DNA of 27,004 nucleotides, from positions 1-27,004 of the IMG/VR virus record IMGVR_UViG_3300042542_001403. The stretch is one strand, 5' to 3'. Made by a program: the position numbers and the translations under genes. This stretch comes from a virus. The notes beneath the pieces are model-generated. The model ran no database searches and was not told the DNA's origin. It was given only the letters and a program-made list of their open reading frames with translations. This document shows positions 1 through 7,700 of this stretch, piece by piece (position 1 is the first letter of the stretch; every line of letters starts with the position of its first letter).

Positions 1-164
1 CACTCCTCGGGGTTGATGCTGATCTTACCATGACCATCAGCGGATTGGCTTACCTCGACGTATTCGCCGCCCCCTTCATCGACGATTTCGATGTCAGTGC
101 ATTCCATCGAGAGCATATGGTCGTCGGTGGGTGACAGCACCCATTTGATCGGTCGTAGTTTCAT
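1..164 (-). CDS. Hypothetical protein, N-terminal part (cut by left window edge)
   Basis: The first 54 residues are visible: MKLRPIKWVLSPTDDHMLSM, then ECTDIEIVDEGGGEYVEVSQ and SADGHGKISINPEE at the edge. The frame is open to position 1 and the ATG at 164 overlaps the previous stop as ATGA. The YVEVSQ...GKISINPEE end matches small phage proteins that finish with an E-V/x-I-x-x-E-E-W pattern, probably a short beta domain. No function is assigned. Confidence 0.6.
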   Translation of the reverse strand, partial: MKLRPIKWVLSPTDDHMLSMECTDIEIVDEGGGEYVEVSQSADGHGKISINPEE

Positions 165-376
165 CGTCCCTCCAACCATTTCTTGAGGTCTTGCAGTTCT
201 GCCTCCTTGAGTTCCAGTTCCTTGATCCGCTTGTTGGCTCCGGCCAGTTGCCGCTCCAGTTGTCTTGCGAAACCGATCTTCACAAACTGAGTAAATCCCG
301 CCGTGATGTAGGTCTGTCGGTCTGTGCGCGGGGTTTTACTGACGACCATTTTGTTGGCGTTAACAAGATGGTTCAC
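161..376 (-). CDS. Coiled-coil protein, paralogue of neighbouring gene
   Basis: The encoded protein has 71 residues. It starts MNHLVNANKMVVSKTPRTDR, has a middle AGFTQFVKIGFARQLERQLA and ends in a coiled coil ANKRIKELELKEAELQDLKK. Short phage proteins with a T-P-R-T-D start and an F-A-R-Q-L-E-R-x-L segment are common in early regions and have no known role. It shares the coil core with the gene just upstream, but lacks the Cys/His cluster. ATGA overlaps occur at both ends. Confidence 0.65.
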   Translation of the reverse strand: MNHLVNANKMVVSKTPRTDRQTYITAGFTQFVKIGFARQLERQLAGANKRIKELELKEAELQDLKKWLEGR

Positions 377-615
377 GGCTTGGCCTCCTTGGCTTTGCGG
401 ATTAACTCCTCAACTGGACACGGTTCACCCGATCTGTGCTGATGCTTCTTTCGGTGGTGCAGATGATTGCAGTCCACTACTACACATCCCAACGCTTCCT
501 CCAGCCGCTTGATGCGCTCATTGGCTTCGTTGAGTTCGCGTTCCAGCCTCCTGCACAGCATACCAAGATCGGCCACGTTGTGCGGAGTGCTGTCTGATAT
601 TGGGGTGTCGCTCAT
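373..615 (-). CDS. Coiled-coil protein with Cys/His cluster
   Basis: The encoded protein has 80 residues. The first half has a coiled-coil heptad region, CRRLERELNEANERIKRLEE (residues 21-40), and the second half a Cys/His-rich stretch CVVVDCNHLHHRKKHQHRSG followed by EPCPVEELIRKAKEA. Three cysteines and several histidines could form a small zinc site after the coil. The core LERELNEANERIKRLE is close to LERQLAGANKRIKELE in the next gene, so the two are paralogous. Both ends overlap neighbours by ATGA. No defined function is known to me. Confidence 0.65.
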   Translation of the reverse strand: MSDTPISDSTPHNVADLGMLCRRLERELNEANERIKRLEEALGCVVVDCNHLHHRKKHQHRSGEPCPVEELIRKAKEAKP

Positions 616-767
616 TTCGATTCCTTCTTCTTCCGGTTCTTTGTCCAGTAACTAACCTCGTAAGCTTTCACTCGCTTGAATGCTTTGTACGCTTCACCGG
701 CTTCCTTGCGGCTCAGCACCATCACTCCATTCCCATCGTTCACGATTCTCTTCACATTATCGCTCAT
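612..767 (-). CDS. Small basic hypothetical protein, 51 residues
   Basis: The product begins MSDNVKRIVNDGNGVMVLSR, continues with KEAGEAYKAFKRVKAYEVSY and ends in a strongly basic Lys/Arg tail (KNRKKKESK). It looks like two short strands followed by a helix. I chose the ATG at 767, which overlaps the RuvC-like stop as ATGA; the longer frame from 812 extends into that gene. No family is recognised. The basic C-terminus would allow nucleic-acid contact. Confidence 0.62.
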   Translation of the reverse strand: MSDNVKRIVNDGNGVMVLSRKEAGEAYKAFKRVKAYEVSYWTKNRKKKESK

Positions 768-1219
768 CGCCCACCTCCCAGTGCGTAGTGCAGGATCAGG
801 AGCGCATCGCAATTACCTAGGGTCACATCGAGTTGTGGGTACAACTCCTGAGCCTTGCTCTTGAGCTTTCGCTTCCACTCAGGACCAGTGGCGCACGCCT
901 TTCTACCGCCGAGTCCGAGAGGTTCCTGCCAGATCTTGGGTTCGACTCGGTGCAGTGCGTAGCCCTGAGAGTAGGCCAGTCCTTGGATGATGCCGTAGTT
1001 CTCGTGCAGGGTGGCGACCGAAGCAGCGGGTGTCAGCTTGGACACGAACTTGGGAACCTTCTCAATCCACAAGTGGCTATCTGCTAATTTGAATCCGCTT
1101 AGTAGTTGCGCCATATCGGGCAATGATTCGGGCATTGGGAACAGTAGGATGCCGTCCTTGGTGTGGATAGCGAACCCGCCGTTTACGCCTGGGTCACAGG
1201 CTACGATTGTTTTGTTCAT
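764..1219 (-). CDS. RuvC-like Holliday junction resolvase
   Basis: The encoded protein has 151 residues with an RNase H fold resolvase pattern. VACDPGVNGGFAI (residues 6-18) carries Asp9, the first metal ligand; WIEKVP (51-56) carries Glu53; and the C-terminal helix CDALLILHYA (137-146) carries Asp138. The family usually has two Asp in this last helix (DxxD); here the first position is Asn or Cys, so only one is clear. Length equals phage and bacterial RuvC-type enzymes of about 150-170 residues. It would cut Holliday junctions or branched replication intermediates before packaging. Stop overlaps the next start by ATGA; the start overlaps the small membrane protein gene. Confidence 0.8.
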   Translation of the reverse strand: MNKTIVACDPGVNGGFAIHTKDGILLFPMPESLPDMAQLLSGFKLADSHLWIEKVPKFVSKLTPAASVATLHENYGIIQGLAYSQGYALHRVEPKIWQEPLGLGGRKACATGPEWKRKLKSKAQELYPQLDVTLGNCDALLILHYALGGGR

Positions 1220-1331
1220 TGGTTTTGGTGTTCTGCGATTTGATGGTGAGAGAGTGGCCTACATAGATCCCCGCGATAACGCACAGTGGCATCAGCACGG
1301 CCATGCCCATGATAGTCAGTGCAGTGGTCAT
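1194..1331 (-). CDS. Small single-pass membrane protein
   Basis: The encoded protein has 45 residues: MTTALTIMGMAVLMPLCVIA with the hydrophobic stretch running to IYVGHSL (about residues 4-26), a clear transmembrane helix, followed by a polar Lys/Asn/Gln-rich tail. The ATG overlaps the helicase stop as ATGA; another ATG four codons upstream is possible. It overlaps the following RuvC-like gene by 26 bases in another frame. A single hydrophobic helix in a recombination operon is unusual; membrane anchoring or superinfection-type roles are possible but not supported by any motif. Confidence 0.55.
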   Translation of the reverse strand: MTTALTIMGMAVLMPLCVIAGIYVGHSLTIKSQNTKTNEQNNRSL

Positions 1332-2491
1332 AGGATCGAGCATCCAAGTTCCTTGTAGCATTTGAGACGTTTCTTCGCGTGAGCCATAGCCAGCGGATGG
1401 AAGGTGTCCTTGAAGTCGTGGATGATCGCGTGGTCCTTTCCTGGCGCACGGCGCAATGCACGGCTGGCCCGCTGGATAGTCTTCTGGGCACTGCGACCAC
1501 CAGAGACCATGACCAGCGTGTGGACGTTCGGCAGATCCAATCCCTCATCGGCCAATGAAGTGGCGATCATGGTGCTGATATTCCCAGCTTTGAACTCCTC
1601 GATTGCTTCGCGTCGAAGCTTCTTCGGCATCTTGGAATAGACGAGTACGGAGCCTCTCAATGCCAGCATGTAATGCTCTCCGAGGGTTACCCGTGGAACC
1701 AGAACGAGGGTGGGGTGCTTGGGTCCACCGGATGCGGCCATCATAGTCGCCATGTCGTTCCTCGCCTTATTCTGGCAGATTCCGATATCGACCAGAGCTT
1801 CCCAAGCGCACATCGCTCGGAGTTCCTGGTGGCGGATACGCATGTAGCGTTTGCGATCAGCGAAGAGTCTTTCGATCTGGTCATCGATCCGTTGCTGGAG
1901 CATCGGGTCTGTCGATGAGTGCATGTACACATTAGCGTGGGCCAGAACATTGCCCAGTTCCTCACGCTTGATCTCGAAGCTGTTGTTGGCAAAGAGATAA
2001 CGAAGTGCGGCGTTGCGCTCTGGGTCATCGCACCACGGGGTGGCATCGAAACCGAAGACCGATCCGGGGCAGGACTCGATGATTCTTCTCCAAGTCTCGG
2101 CTGGCGCATGCTTCGCCTCATCGACGATCAGGACGGCCTTCTTGGAAAAATCGACTGACTCATGCGGGCACCGGACTTCGACGCGGGAGATGTCTACCCC
2201 GGCAGCGATAAGCGCACTGGTTGCCTGATTGCAGGTCTCGCGGGTGGGGGCGAGCCATCCGAAGCTCACATTGGGAAATTTGGTGGCAGCGTGTTTGATG
2301 ATCGAGGAAGCGATCAGTGTCTTGCCGCATCCTGCTGGTGCGATGATGAGTCCACTGTTGGCAAGCATGGCCCATTCGACCGCTCGTTGCTGGTATGGAC
2401 GAAGCAGAAATGCTTGCGTCGAAATGGTTTCGGGATGATCTTTGGTCTGCATAGCGTGTCGTTGCGCTCTGTTTGTTTGTTTTGGACTCAT
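1328..2491 (-). CDS. SF2 DNA helicase (DEAD/DEAH-like, DEAK box)
   Basis: The encoded protein has 387 residues and is an ATP-dependent helicase of superfamily 2. Motifs: Q-type RPYQQRAVEW (31-40), Walker A APAGCGKT (51-58), WLAPTRET (79-86), motif II IVDEAKHAP (122-130, DEAK in place of DEAH), motif III-like FGFDATPW (147-154), VLVPRV and VYSKMP in the second RecA domain, motif V IATSLADEGLDLP, and motif VI QRASRALRR (340-348) with the Arg finger. I chose the ATG at 2491; a GTG at 2512 would lie inside the loop of the stem-loop. It probably unwinds DNA in phage replication or recombination with the RecE/RecT-like and RuvC-like proteins. The stop overlaps the next gene by ATGA. Confidence 0.88.
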   Translation of the reverse strand: MSPKQTNRAQRHAMQTKDHPETISTQAFLLRPYQQRAVEWAMLANSGLIIAPAGCGKTLIASSIIKHAATKFPNVSFGWLAPTRETCNQATSALIAAGVDISRVEVRCPHESVDFSKKAVLIVDEAKHAPAETWRRIIESCPGSVFGFDATPWCDDPERNAALRYLFANNSFEIKREELGNVLAHANVYMHSSTDPMLQQRIDDQIERLFADRKRYMRIRHQELRAMCAWEALVDIGICQNKARNDMATMMAASGGPKHPTLVLVPRVTLGEHYMLALRGSVLVYSKMPKKLRREAIEEFKAGNISTMIATSLADEGLDLPNVHTLVMVSGGRSAQKTIQRASRALRRAPGKDHAIIHDFKDTFHPLAMAHAKKRLKCYKELGCSIL

Positions 2492-2495
2492 ATCA

Positions 2496-2523
2496 CCCCC
2501 CGGAGGCTGCACACTCCGGGGGG
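2496..2523 (-). promoter_or_regulatory. Perfect 10-bp GC-rich stem-loop over helicase ribosome-binding region
   Basis: CCCCCCGGAG and CTCCGGGGGG form a perfect ten-base inverted repeat around an eight-base loop. On the minus strand the 3' arm ends four bases before the helicase ATG (2491), so its G-run, the only purine-rich Shine-Dalgarno-like stretch, is inside the stem. No U-tract follows in this direction. On the plus strand the stem is followed by CTTTGTTTT, so antisense termination is an alternative. A translation switch is an inference. Confidence 0.65.
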
Positions 2524-2537
2524 CTTTGTTTTATGGG

Positions 2538-2957
2538 TTAGATGGTGTCGATGTCGGACGGCACCTTCTTCATGCGACGAACGCGAAGAGCGATCTGCTC
2601 AGCACCGTTCTTGTCGGTGTACTTCTCCTCTTCGAGTACGACGATGAGCGAGAGTCCTACGAAGCCTTGGAGGAATCGGAAGAAGGCTCCGTTGACGCTA
2701 AAATCGAACTCGGCCCCATCATCGATGTTGGCTTCGGTCGCGCTGATGAGGGCTTGGATGCGCCACATCATGGTCTCCTTGAGCAGGAAGCGGTCGCTGA
2801 TGACCTCGCCATTTGCGCCCTTGTAGCGGAGGGTGGCAACGCTGTTGCCGGACTTGTCGAGACCATCATCCTTACAGGAATTGATGACCACGGTGTATTC
2901 GCCGGGACCAGCGAACGGCTTAACTTCTGCGGCGGAACGATCAACTTTGAATGTCAT
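2538..2957 (-). CDS. DUF669-like protein, probable ssDNA-binding recombination partner
   Basis: The encoded protein has 139 residues. It starts MTFKVDRSAAEVKPFAGPGE, then YTVVINSCKDDGLDKSGNSV, followed by beta strands with RYKGANGEVISDRFLL, a helical middle, and a C-terminal FVGLSLIVVLEEEKYTDKNG, LRVRRMKKV. The beginning with G-E-Y-x-V-x-I and a K-S-G-N loop, and the E-E-x-Y-x-D ending, are the hallmarks of DUF669, a phage family of OB-fold-like proteins linked to recombination. Binding single-stranded DNA is inferred from the family and from its place between nuclease and helicase. The leader is A/C-rich (actcacATG) and has no Shine-Dalgarno sequence. A 46-base gap with a strong hairpin follows. 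Confidence 0.65.
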   Translation of the reverse strand: MTFKVDRSAAEVKPFAGPGEYTVVINSCKDDGLDKSGNSVATLRYKGANGEVISDRFLLKETMMWRIQALISATEANIDDGAEFDFSVNGAFFRFLQGFVGLSLIVVLEEEKYTDKNGAEQIALRVRRMKKVPSDIDTI

Positions 2958-2981
2958 GTGAGTATGTATGTGTTGGTTTGT

Positions 2982-3767
2982 TTATTCGGACTGACGAGCC
3001 GCCCACACGGGCAGCGAAAGGGATTGGATCTGGGATGAGTAACAGGGCCAAGAGTTGAGTTCTTGGCATTCGATGAATGTCTTGAGCTGCTCATCAATGA
3101 TGGATTGACCGACATCGATGGCCAGTTGATCGAGTTCGTAGCAAGCGACTCCGTAAGGAGCCTCCTTCTCGACTGCGATGAACACGAACCGGTTGATACC
3201 GGTGATGCGCTGATACCAAGCGGCTTGAACGTGGTACCGGAACTGAGCGACGGACTTGGCGAAGGCGTTGGCCGATGCGTCCTGGGTGGTCTTGAGATCG
3301 ATGATGTAATCACTGCCCATACCATCGATGCGGGCTTTGACCTCTACACCGTTCCAGTTGTCGAAGTACGAGACCTCGGCCTTGATGCCATTGAGTAGGC
3401 CAGAAGCTGCTGGATGAGCGTGAACCGCAGCGGCTGCTCCGGTGATGTTGTCCCACTGCTCTTGAGGCAGAGGGGTCTTGCCAGAGTCCAGAATGGCTTG
3501 CCACGCGGCCTTGCCTTCCTTTGTGCGTCGATCTCCATTGAACACCGTGTACTGGCCTACGAAGCGATCAGCCTCCAGCACGGCGCAATGAGCGGCGGTG
3601 CCGAACTCCAGTGCGGGACTGGATTCGTTGCGGGTGGTCCCATCCTGCCAAGCGCGGAAGTGAGCGGGCGACTTGCGGAACTGATCAAGACCGGACTTCG
3701 AGAGAGCCTTGGTGGCGTGGTACTCTCCGGCGGGCATATCGAGAACTGACAGCTTGGTCTGGCTCAC
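2982..3767 (-). CDS. RecE-like PD-(D/E)XK exonuclease
   Basis: The encoded protein has 261 residues and should resect double-stranded ends 5' to 3', producing tails for the RecT-like protein. Motifs: YHATKALSKSGLDQFRKSPA (residues 16-35), a GTAAHCAVLE motif (56-65), Glu131, then VKARIDGMGSDYIIDLKTT (143-161), where Asp148 and Asp157-x-Lys159 form the PD-(D/E)XK metal-binding core, and a Q-A-A-W-Y motif near 181-185. This matches the exodeoxyribonuclease VIII (RecE C-terminal nuclease) type. It overlaps the RecT-like gene by ATGA, giving the classical paired arrangement. Length is that of the nuclease domain alone, without the extended N-terminal part of host-type RecE. Confidence 0.85.
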   Translation of the reverse strand: MSQTKLSVLDMPAGEYHATKALSKSGLDQFRKSPAHFRAWQDGTTRNESSPALEFGTAAHCAVLEADRFVGQYTVFNGDRRTKEGKAAWQAILDSGKTPLPQEQWDNITGAAAAVHAHPAASGLLNGIKAEVSYFDNWNGVEVKARIDGMGSDYIIDLKTTQDASANAFAKSVAQFRYHVQAAWYQRITGINRFVFIAVEKEAPYGVACYELDQLAIDVGQSIIDEQLKTFIECQELNSWPCYSSQIQSLSLPVWAARQSE

Positions 3768-4543
3768 GGCTGCACCTCCGTCACGATCTCGGGGCTGACG
3801 ATCACCGGCAGCTTGCTGAGGATCAGGTCAGGCTTGGCGATGTACTTGGAGGCGATGGAGTCATCCAGATCACGGAAGGTCTGGCCGTCCCTGATTCGAC
3901 CGGCTTTGAGGAGCAGGGCGTTCACATCTTCCTCGCGATCCTCGAACAGGGCTTCGAGCTTTGCGGTGATGTCGAAGCTCTTGGTGGGGGCCGTAGCCAC
4001 TTCGGTGACTGCGGGCTGGAAGTCTTCGGTCTCTTCCGGCGTGTAGATACCGGCCACCACTTCAGGAGCCAGCATGCGAATGGCTTTCGAGATGCATCGA
4101 GCGCGGAGCATCGCACCCGGATCTTTGGCCCACCCGGAACCCGGCTTGGCGGGCAGGAGCTGAGCGAGTTTCGCATCCTCGACCGAGAACCCGATCTCGC
4201 AGGAATTGCCGTCATAGGTCCAGAGGGCGATGGCAGCGCGGCTATCGAACTGCTTCCAGAGAACCTTGCCACCACGGGCGCGGTATCCGGCCAGCATGGC
4301 ATCGCTCCTCATGGAGAGTGAGCCATTGATGATGTGGTACTCTCTCTTGAAATCAAACGGGGTCTTCTTCTCGGCGGCGCATTGCCACGCGATTAGCTTA
4401 CCCTGTTCGACCTTGGTGCATCCCAGCATTCCGCTGGCTGCGATCCACTCGCCCATCTTCTCGATGGCGGTGATGGGGTCACCGATCTTGGCGTACATTT
4501 CGCCAGAGTCGGTCTGTTGCGTTGTCGTTGCTATTGCATTCAT
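3764..4543 (-). CDS. RecT-like single-strand annealing protein
   Basis: The encoded protein has 259 residues from the ATG at 4543. It would anneal complementary single strands and work with the nuclease encoded next. Visible family pattern: an N-terminal helical region, KREYHIINGSLSMRSDAMLA (residues 67-86), GGKVLWKQFDSRAAIALWTY, WAKDPGAMLRARCISKAIRM (residues 138-157), and APEVVAGIYTPEE (159-171). This is the recalled signature of the phage RecT-type group in which a W-x-K-x-P/D-x-x-M-L-R-A-R block precedes a Y-T-P-E-E end. The C-terminal 80 residues are divergent and probably mediate partner contacts. I reject a longer frame from 4717, which would overlap the HTH gene. Start and stop both overlap neighbours by ATGA. 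Confidence 0.75.
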   Translation of the reverse strand: MNAIATTTQQTDSGEMYAKIGDPITAIEKMGEWIAASGMLGCTKVEQGKLIAWQCAAEKKTPFDFKREYHIINGSLSMRSDAMLAGYRARGGKVLWKQFDSRAAIALWTYDGNSCEIGFSVEDAKLAQLLPAKPGSGWAKDPGAMLRARCISKAIRMLAPEVVAGIYTPEETEDFQPAVTEVATAPTKSFDITAKLEALFEDREEDVNALLLKAGRIRDGQTFRDLDDSIASKYIAKPDLILSKLPVIVSPEIVTEVQP

Positions 4544-4713
4544 TGTGGGTTTTGTCGGAGGAGTTCCTCGATTACATCGGAGCGGACACGGATAGTGCGC
4601 TTCGTGGCTTTCATAGCCGGAAGTTTTCCTGACCGAATCCACCGCCTTACCGTCTCGGGATGAGTCCCGAGAGCCGAGGCGATCTCTTGGACGGTTAGAA
4701 GTTTTACGCTCAC
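4540..4713 (-). CDS. Excisionase-family helix-turn-helix DNA-binding protein
   Basis: The encoded protein has 57 residues from the GTG at 4713. It is a MerR/excisionase-type winged HTH: LLTVQEIASALGTHPETVRR (helix-turn-helix, residues 5-24), WIRSGKLPAMKATKRTIRV (wing), and DVIEELLRQ (last helix). Such proteins bind DNA as excision directionality factors or as small transcription regulators. It stands at the boundary between virion genes and the recombination genes and its stop overlaps the RecT-like start by ATGA, so it could control the module it leads. No integrase is in the window. A TTG at 4740 would add nine residues before the domain; GTG fits family lengths better. Neither has a Shine-Dalgarno sequence. 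Confidence 0.82.
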   Translation of the reverse strand: MSVKLLTVQEIASALGTHPETVRRWIRSGKLPAMKATKRTIRVRSDVIEELLRQNPQ

Positions 4714-4720
4714 GCAAGCG

Positions 4721-4748
4721 AATGTAGCCGCGTGTTGCAAACTGTCGA
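4721..4748 (-). promoter_or_regulatory. Possible sigma-70-like promoter of recombination module
   Basis: On the minus strand TCGACA (five of six matches to -35 consensus) is followed after 16 bases by TACATT (four of six matches to -10). Transcription would begin about 10 bases before, or at, the GTG at 4713, giving a nearly leaderless message. It lies at the only functional boundary of the operon, between virion and recombination genes. Matches this short occur by chance, so this is tentative. Confidence 0.27.
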
Positions 4749-4766
4749 GAGAAATCTTTTGGGAAT

Positions 4767-7700
4767 TTACTCGGACGGTTGCTGGAACCCTCGGCGGGCT
4801 GAGATTGGCGTGAGGGTTTGGCCGGATTGAGTCAGTTCCCGAACAAACTGCTTCTTCGCCGTAAGCAGGCCGTCATCGTATGCCCTCTGGAGGAGCTTGA
4901 GTTTGCGTTCATCACCGCCCTGTTGGAACCGAGGACGCATGAATTCCTGTTCGGCAAACAAGCGGCGGTATTTTCCAACGAGTTCGCTGTACCGGTCATA
5001 CTGCTCCGGTTCCATGCGGTCATAGGTCTTCTGCTTCCAAGTCAGGCTGGGATTCGGAACCGATGGAATTGCGCTGTTATCGGCAGTTCTGCGCCAGATC
5101 GAGTAGATCGATGTGTTGAGCGGATCGGCATCGATGTCGCGGGCCTTCCAAGCGTTGAAGAACTGGTAGACCCACGGGTTGCTGCCTTTCGGGGTCTGCT
5201 CAACTGCATCTCCCCAGAGGTCTCGGCGCACCGGCATCGCATTCGGATCTTTCGCACCTGGGATTGCAAGACCGAGAGCAGCATATCTTTGGTTCAATTC
5301 ATCAACCGTATCCTTGATGAAACTTTGGCCACCGATGACCGGAAGCTTGTCGCGTTCAGCGCGGCGCATGGAGCCAAGAATCGCGGGAGCCACCGGAGAA
5401 GCGGCAGTCACTGCGAGGTTCTTGATCCAACGATCCATCGATGAAGTCGATTCTTGCGAGAGGAGCTTGATAAAATCGCTGGTTCCTTTGAGGAACTGCT
5501 GCTCCATCACGAAGTTGAGTCCAGATTGAGGCACAGCCTTGAAGACTGATGTGGCAAGCTCTTCGTTGGTGCGACCGCGCTCGGCCTGACGCAATGCGCT
5601 ACCGGCCATGATGCCCAATGCTCCAGCGGTTCCGAGTGATGAGAGATCGACCACAGTATCACCGCCTTGAAAGTCTGCTTTGCCGCCGCTCACAAGACGT
5701 TTAACGGCAGAGAGGTTGATCGTACCAGGAGGCATCACACCACCAGCTTTCGCCAATTCGCGAGCCTTGTTCGTTTCGCCGGGGGTGTCGAGGTTTGGAG
5801 TGATCGCACCCTTGTGGTAGAGATAACCGAACGCCGTGGTGATCATAGCCCCGATAGCGATTCGTGATGCAGCAATGTTGCGTTCACGAGGCGTCATCTT
5901 GCTCCAGTTTTGCAACGCCCCGGCTGGTGTAAACTGAAGAGCCTCTGCGGCCACGTTGATCGGAGTCTTCTGGAACAGCGAGATGAGTCGATACGGGACG
6001 TATCCGGTAGCACCAAGCTTGTCTTTGATGAAGCGATTGATTCCAGCCACCGCCTGAGTCGCGGTGTTGTCTTGTTGAAACACGGCTTTGGCCGATTCAG
6101 ATGCAATGGTTGCAAGATCTTCCTCGCTGAATCCTTTGCGCCCTCGTTGAGCTTCGGCATCGGTTACGAACGCCAGCTTGGGATCGCGCATGGCGATCTG
6201 AATTTGAGCTTCGGAGAGACCTTTCTGGCGACCGATTTCGCCAATGATGCGAGCGCGTTCGGCTTGCTTGAACGGAATGTCAGTAGCTTGCGTGAGGCGA
6301 AGCATGATGTCAGGCAGGATGCCAACAGTCGCCTCGGTCAGATTGCGAGCGGACAATGCGGAGCCGATTTTTCCTGCGGCCATATCTTCCGCGATTCGCC
6401 GCCATGCACGCTGGAAGTTGAGAGGGTTTCCGCTATCGGTTCCCAACTCATACGGCATCGCATTGGATCCTTTTAGAAGAGTCTTAAGAGCGGCTGGCAG
6501 CGATCTCCCGATTGCATCGATTCGATCAATGGTACGAGCGCGTCTGTTGTAGGAGTTGTTCTTATCCTTCGAGAACGTCGCGTCGATGGCTGCGGCACCA
6601 GCGTCACCAAGCTCACGCAAAGGGTAATTGATCGCATTGCCAACCACGTTGCGGACGATGGATATTGGACCCATCACGGAGCCTTGAACCATCGATATGA
6701 AGAGGTCTGCGGCATCGGCTGGGTTGATCTTTGCGAGCTGCTCATTGAGGATTACATCAACCTCGGATCGCTTCGCATCGGCCAAGTCCAGTTGCTTGAT
6801 GCTCTGATTGATCGCGGCGACATCGTTAGCGGCAAAGGCATCGCGAGCAACCTGACCAGCGGCGAGAACCTCATCGTTGGCCAACTTGAGCTTGTTCGCT
6901 CCATCCATGAGGATGGCTGCTTGCTGCTGGGTCATCTCAGGACGCTTCTTGCTGGCGAGCGAATCCTGAACCAGTCGAACCAATCCTTCCGGTGTGGAAG
7001 AGTTGAGCAGCTTGAACTGGTTGATGAGCTGGCCCCAAGTGGTTCCGCTCTTTGCAAGAGCCAGTGCGGTTTTGCTCGCACCAGTCATATCCCCTGAGTT
7101 GATCTGGCGACTGAAGATCTCCATACCAGAGGCAACCCTGGTGTTGGATGCAGAGTCTGCCAGATCAGCATTGAGCTGAGACAGCGACATCGATGATGCG
7201 CGGTCAGCAACCTCAGCGACGTTCTGTTGGGTGTACTGAGCTTCAGGAGATTGGCCCACCGTCTCGCGGACTTCAGTGGGAAGTTGCTCAGCCTCGGCGA
7301 CACGCCCTGCGAACTTGCGTGTCTTTTCCTCGGGCCGTTGGAAACGGAAACTGGTTGGATCTCCGGTTTGTGGGTTTTTAACAAAAACTGTATTTCCGAT
7401 CTGAACAGCTTCATCCCCTCCTACAACTGGAGTTACACCGTCAGCCCTGTCGTAAAAGTATGAATGCCTGTCAGGATTGAACCCAACTTGTGTCCAAGTG
7501 TTTATGTCGCTTGGAATTGTTTGCGATTCGTGCTTTGTCCCCTTTGCGACAATTGCTGGGTTCTTTGCGGCACCAGCACCTATCTTAAGTGACTGAGTTT
7601 CCATGCCTTTCGTGGGAACCATCTTGATGTTCCTAACACGAATGAACGGCTCGTATGTAGTTTTGTCTCCGCTGGTTCCAGTTACAACACCAATACCAAA

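Noticed and set aside
1216-1548. Minus-strand frame of 110 residues overlapping the helicase gene
   Set aside because: Arg/Ser/Thr-rich shadow of the helicase gene in another frame. The real small gene nearby is the shorter membrane protein at 1194-1331.
2492-2512. GTG at 2512 as helicase start
   Set aside because: It sits in the loop of the strong stem-loop and adds Gly/Pro residues encoded by the stem. The ATG at 2491 right after the stem is more sensible.
2496-2534. Rho-independent terminator for the minus-strand operon
   Set aside because: On the minus strand no U-tract follows the stem; the T-rich tail is on the plus-strand side, so it cannot be a standard terminator for these genes.
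4544-4717. Longer start for the RecT-like gene at 4717
   Set aside because: It would overlap almost the whole HTH gene, and the extra residues are Arg/Ser/Pro-rich noise. The ATG at 4543 gives the usual ATGA coupling.
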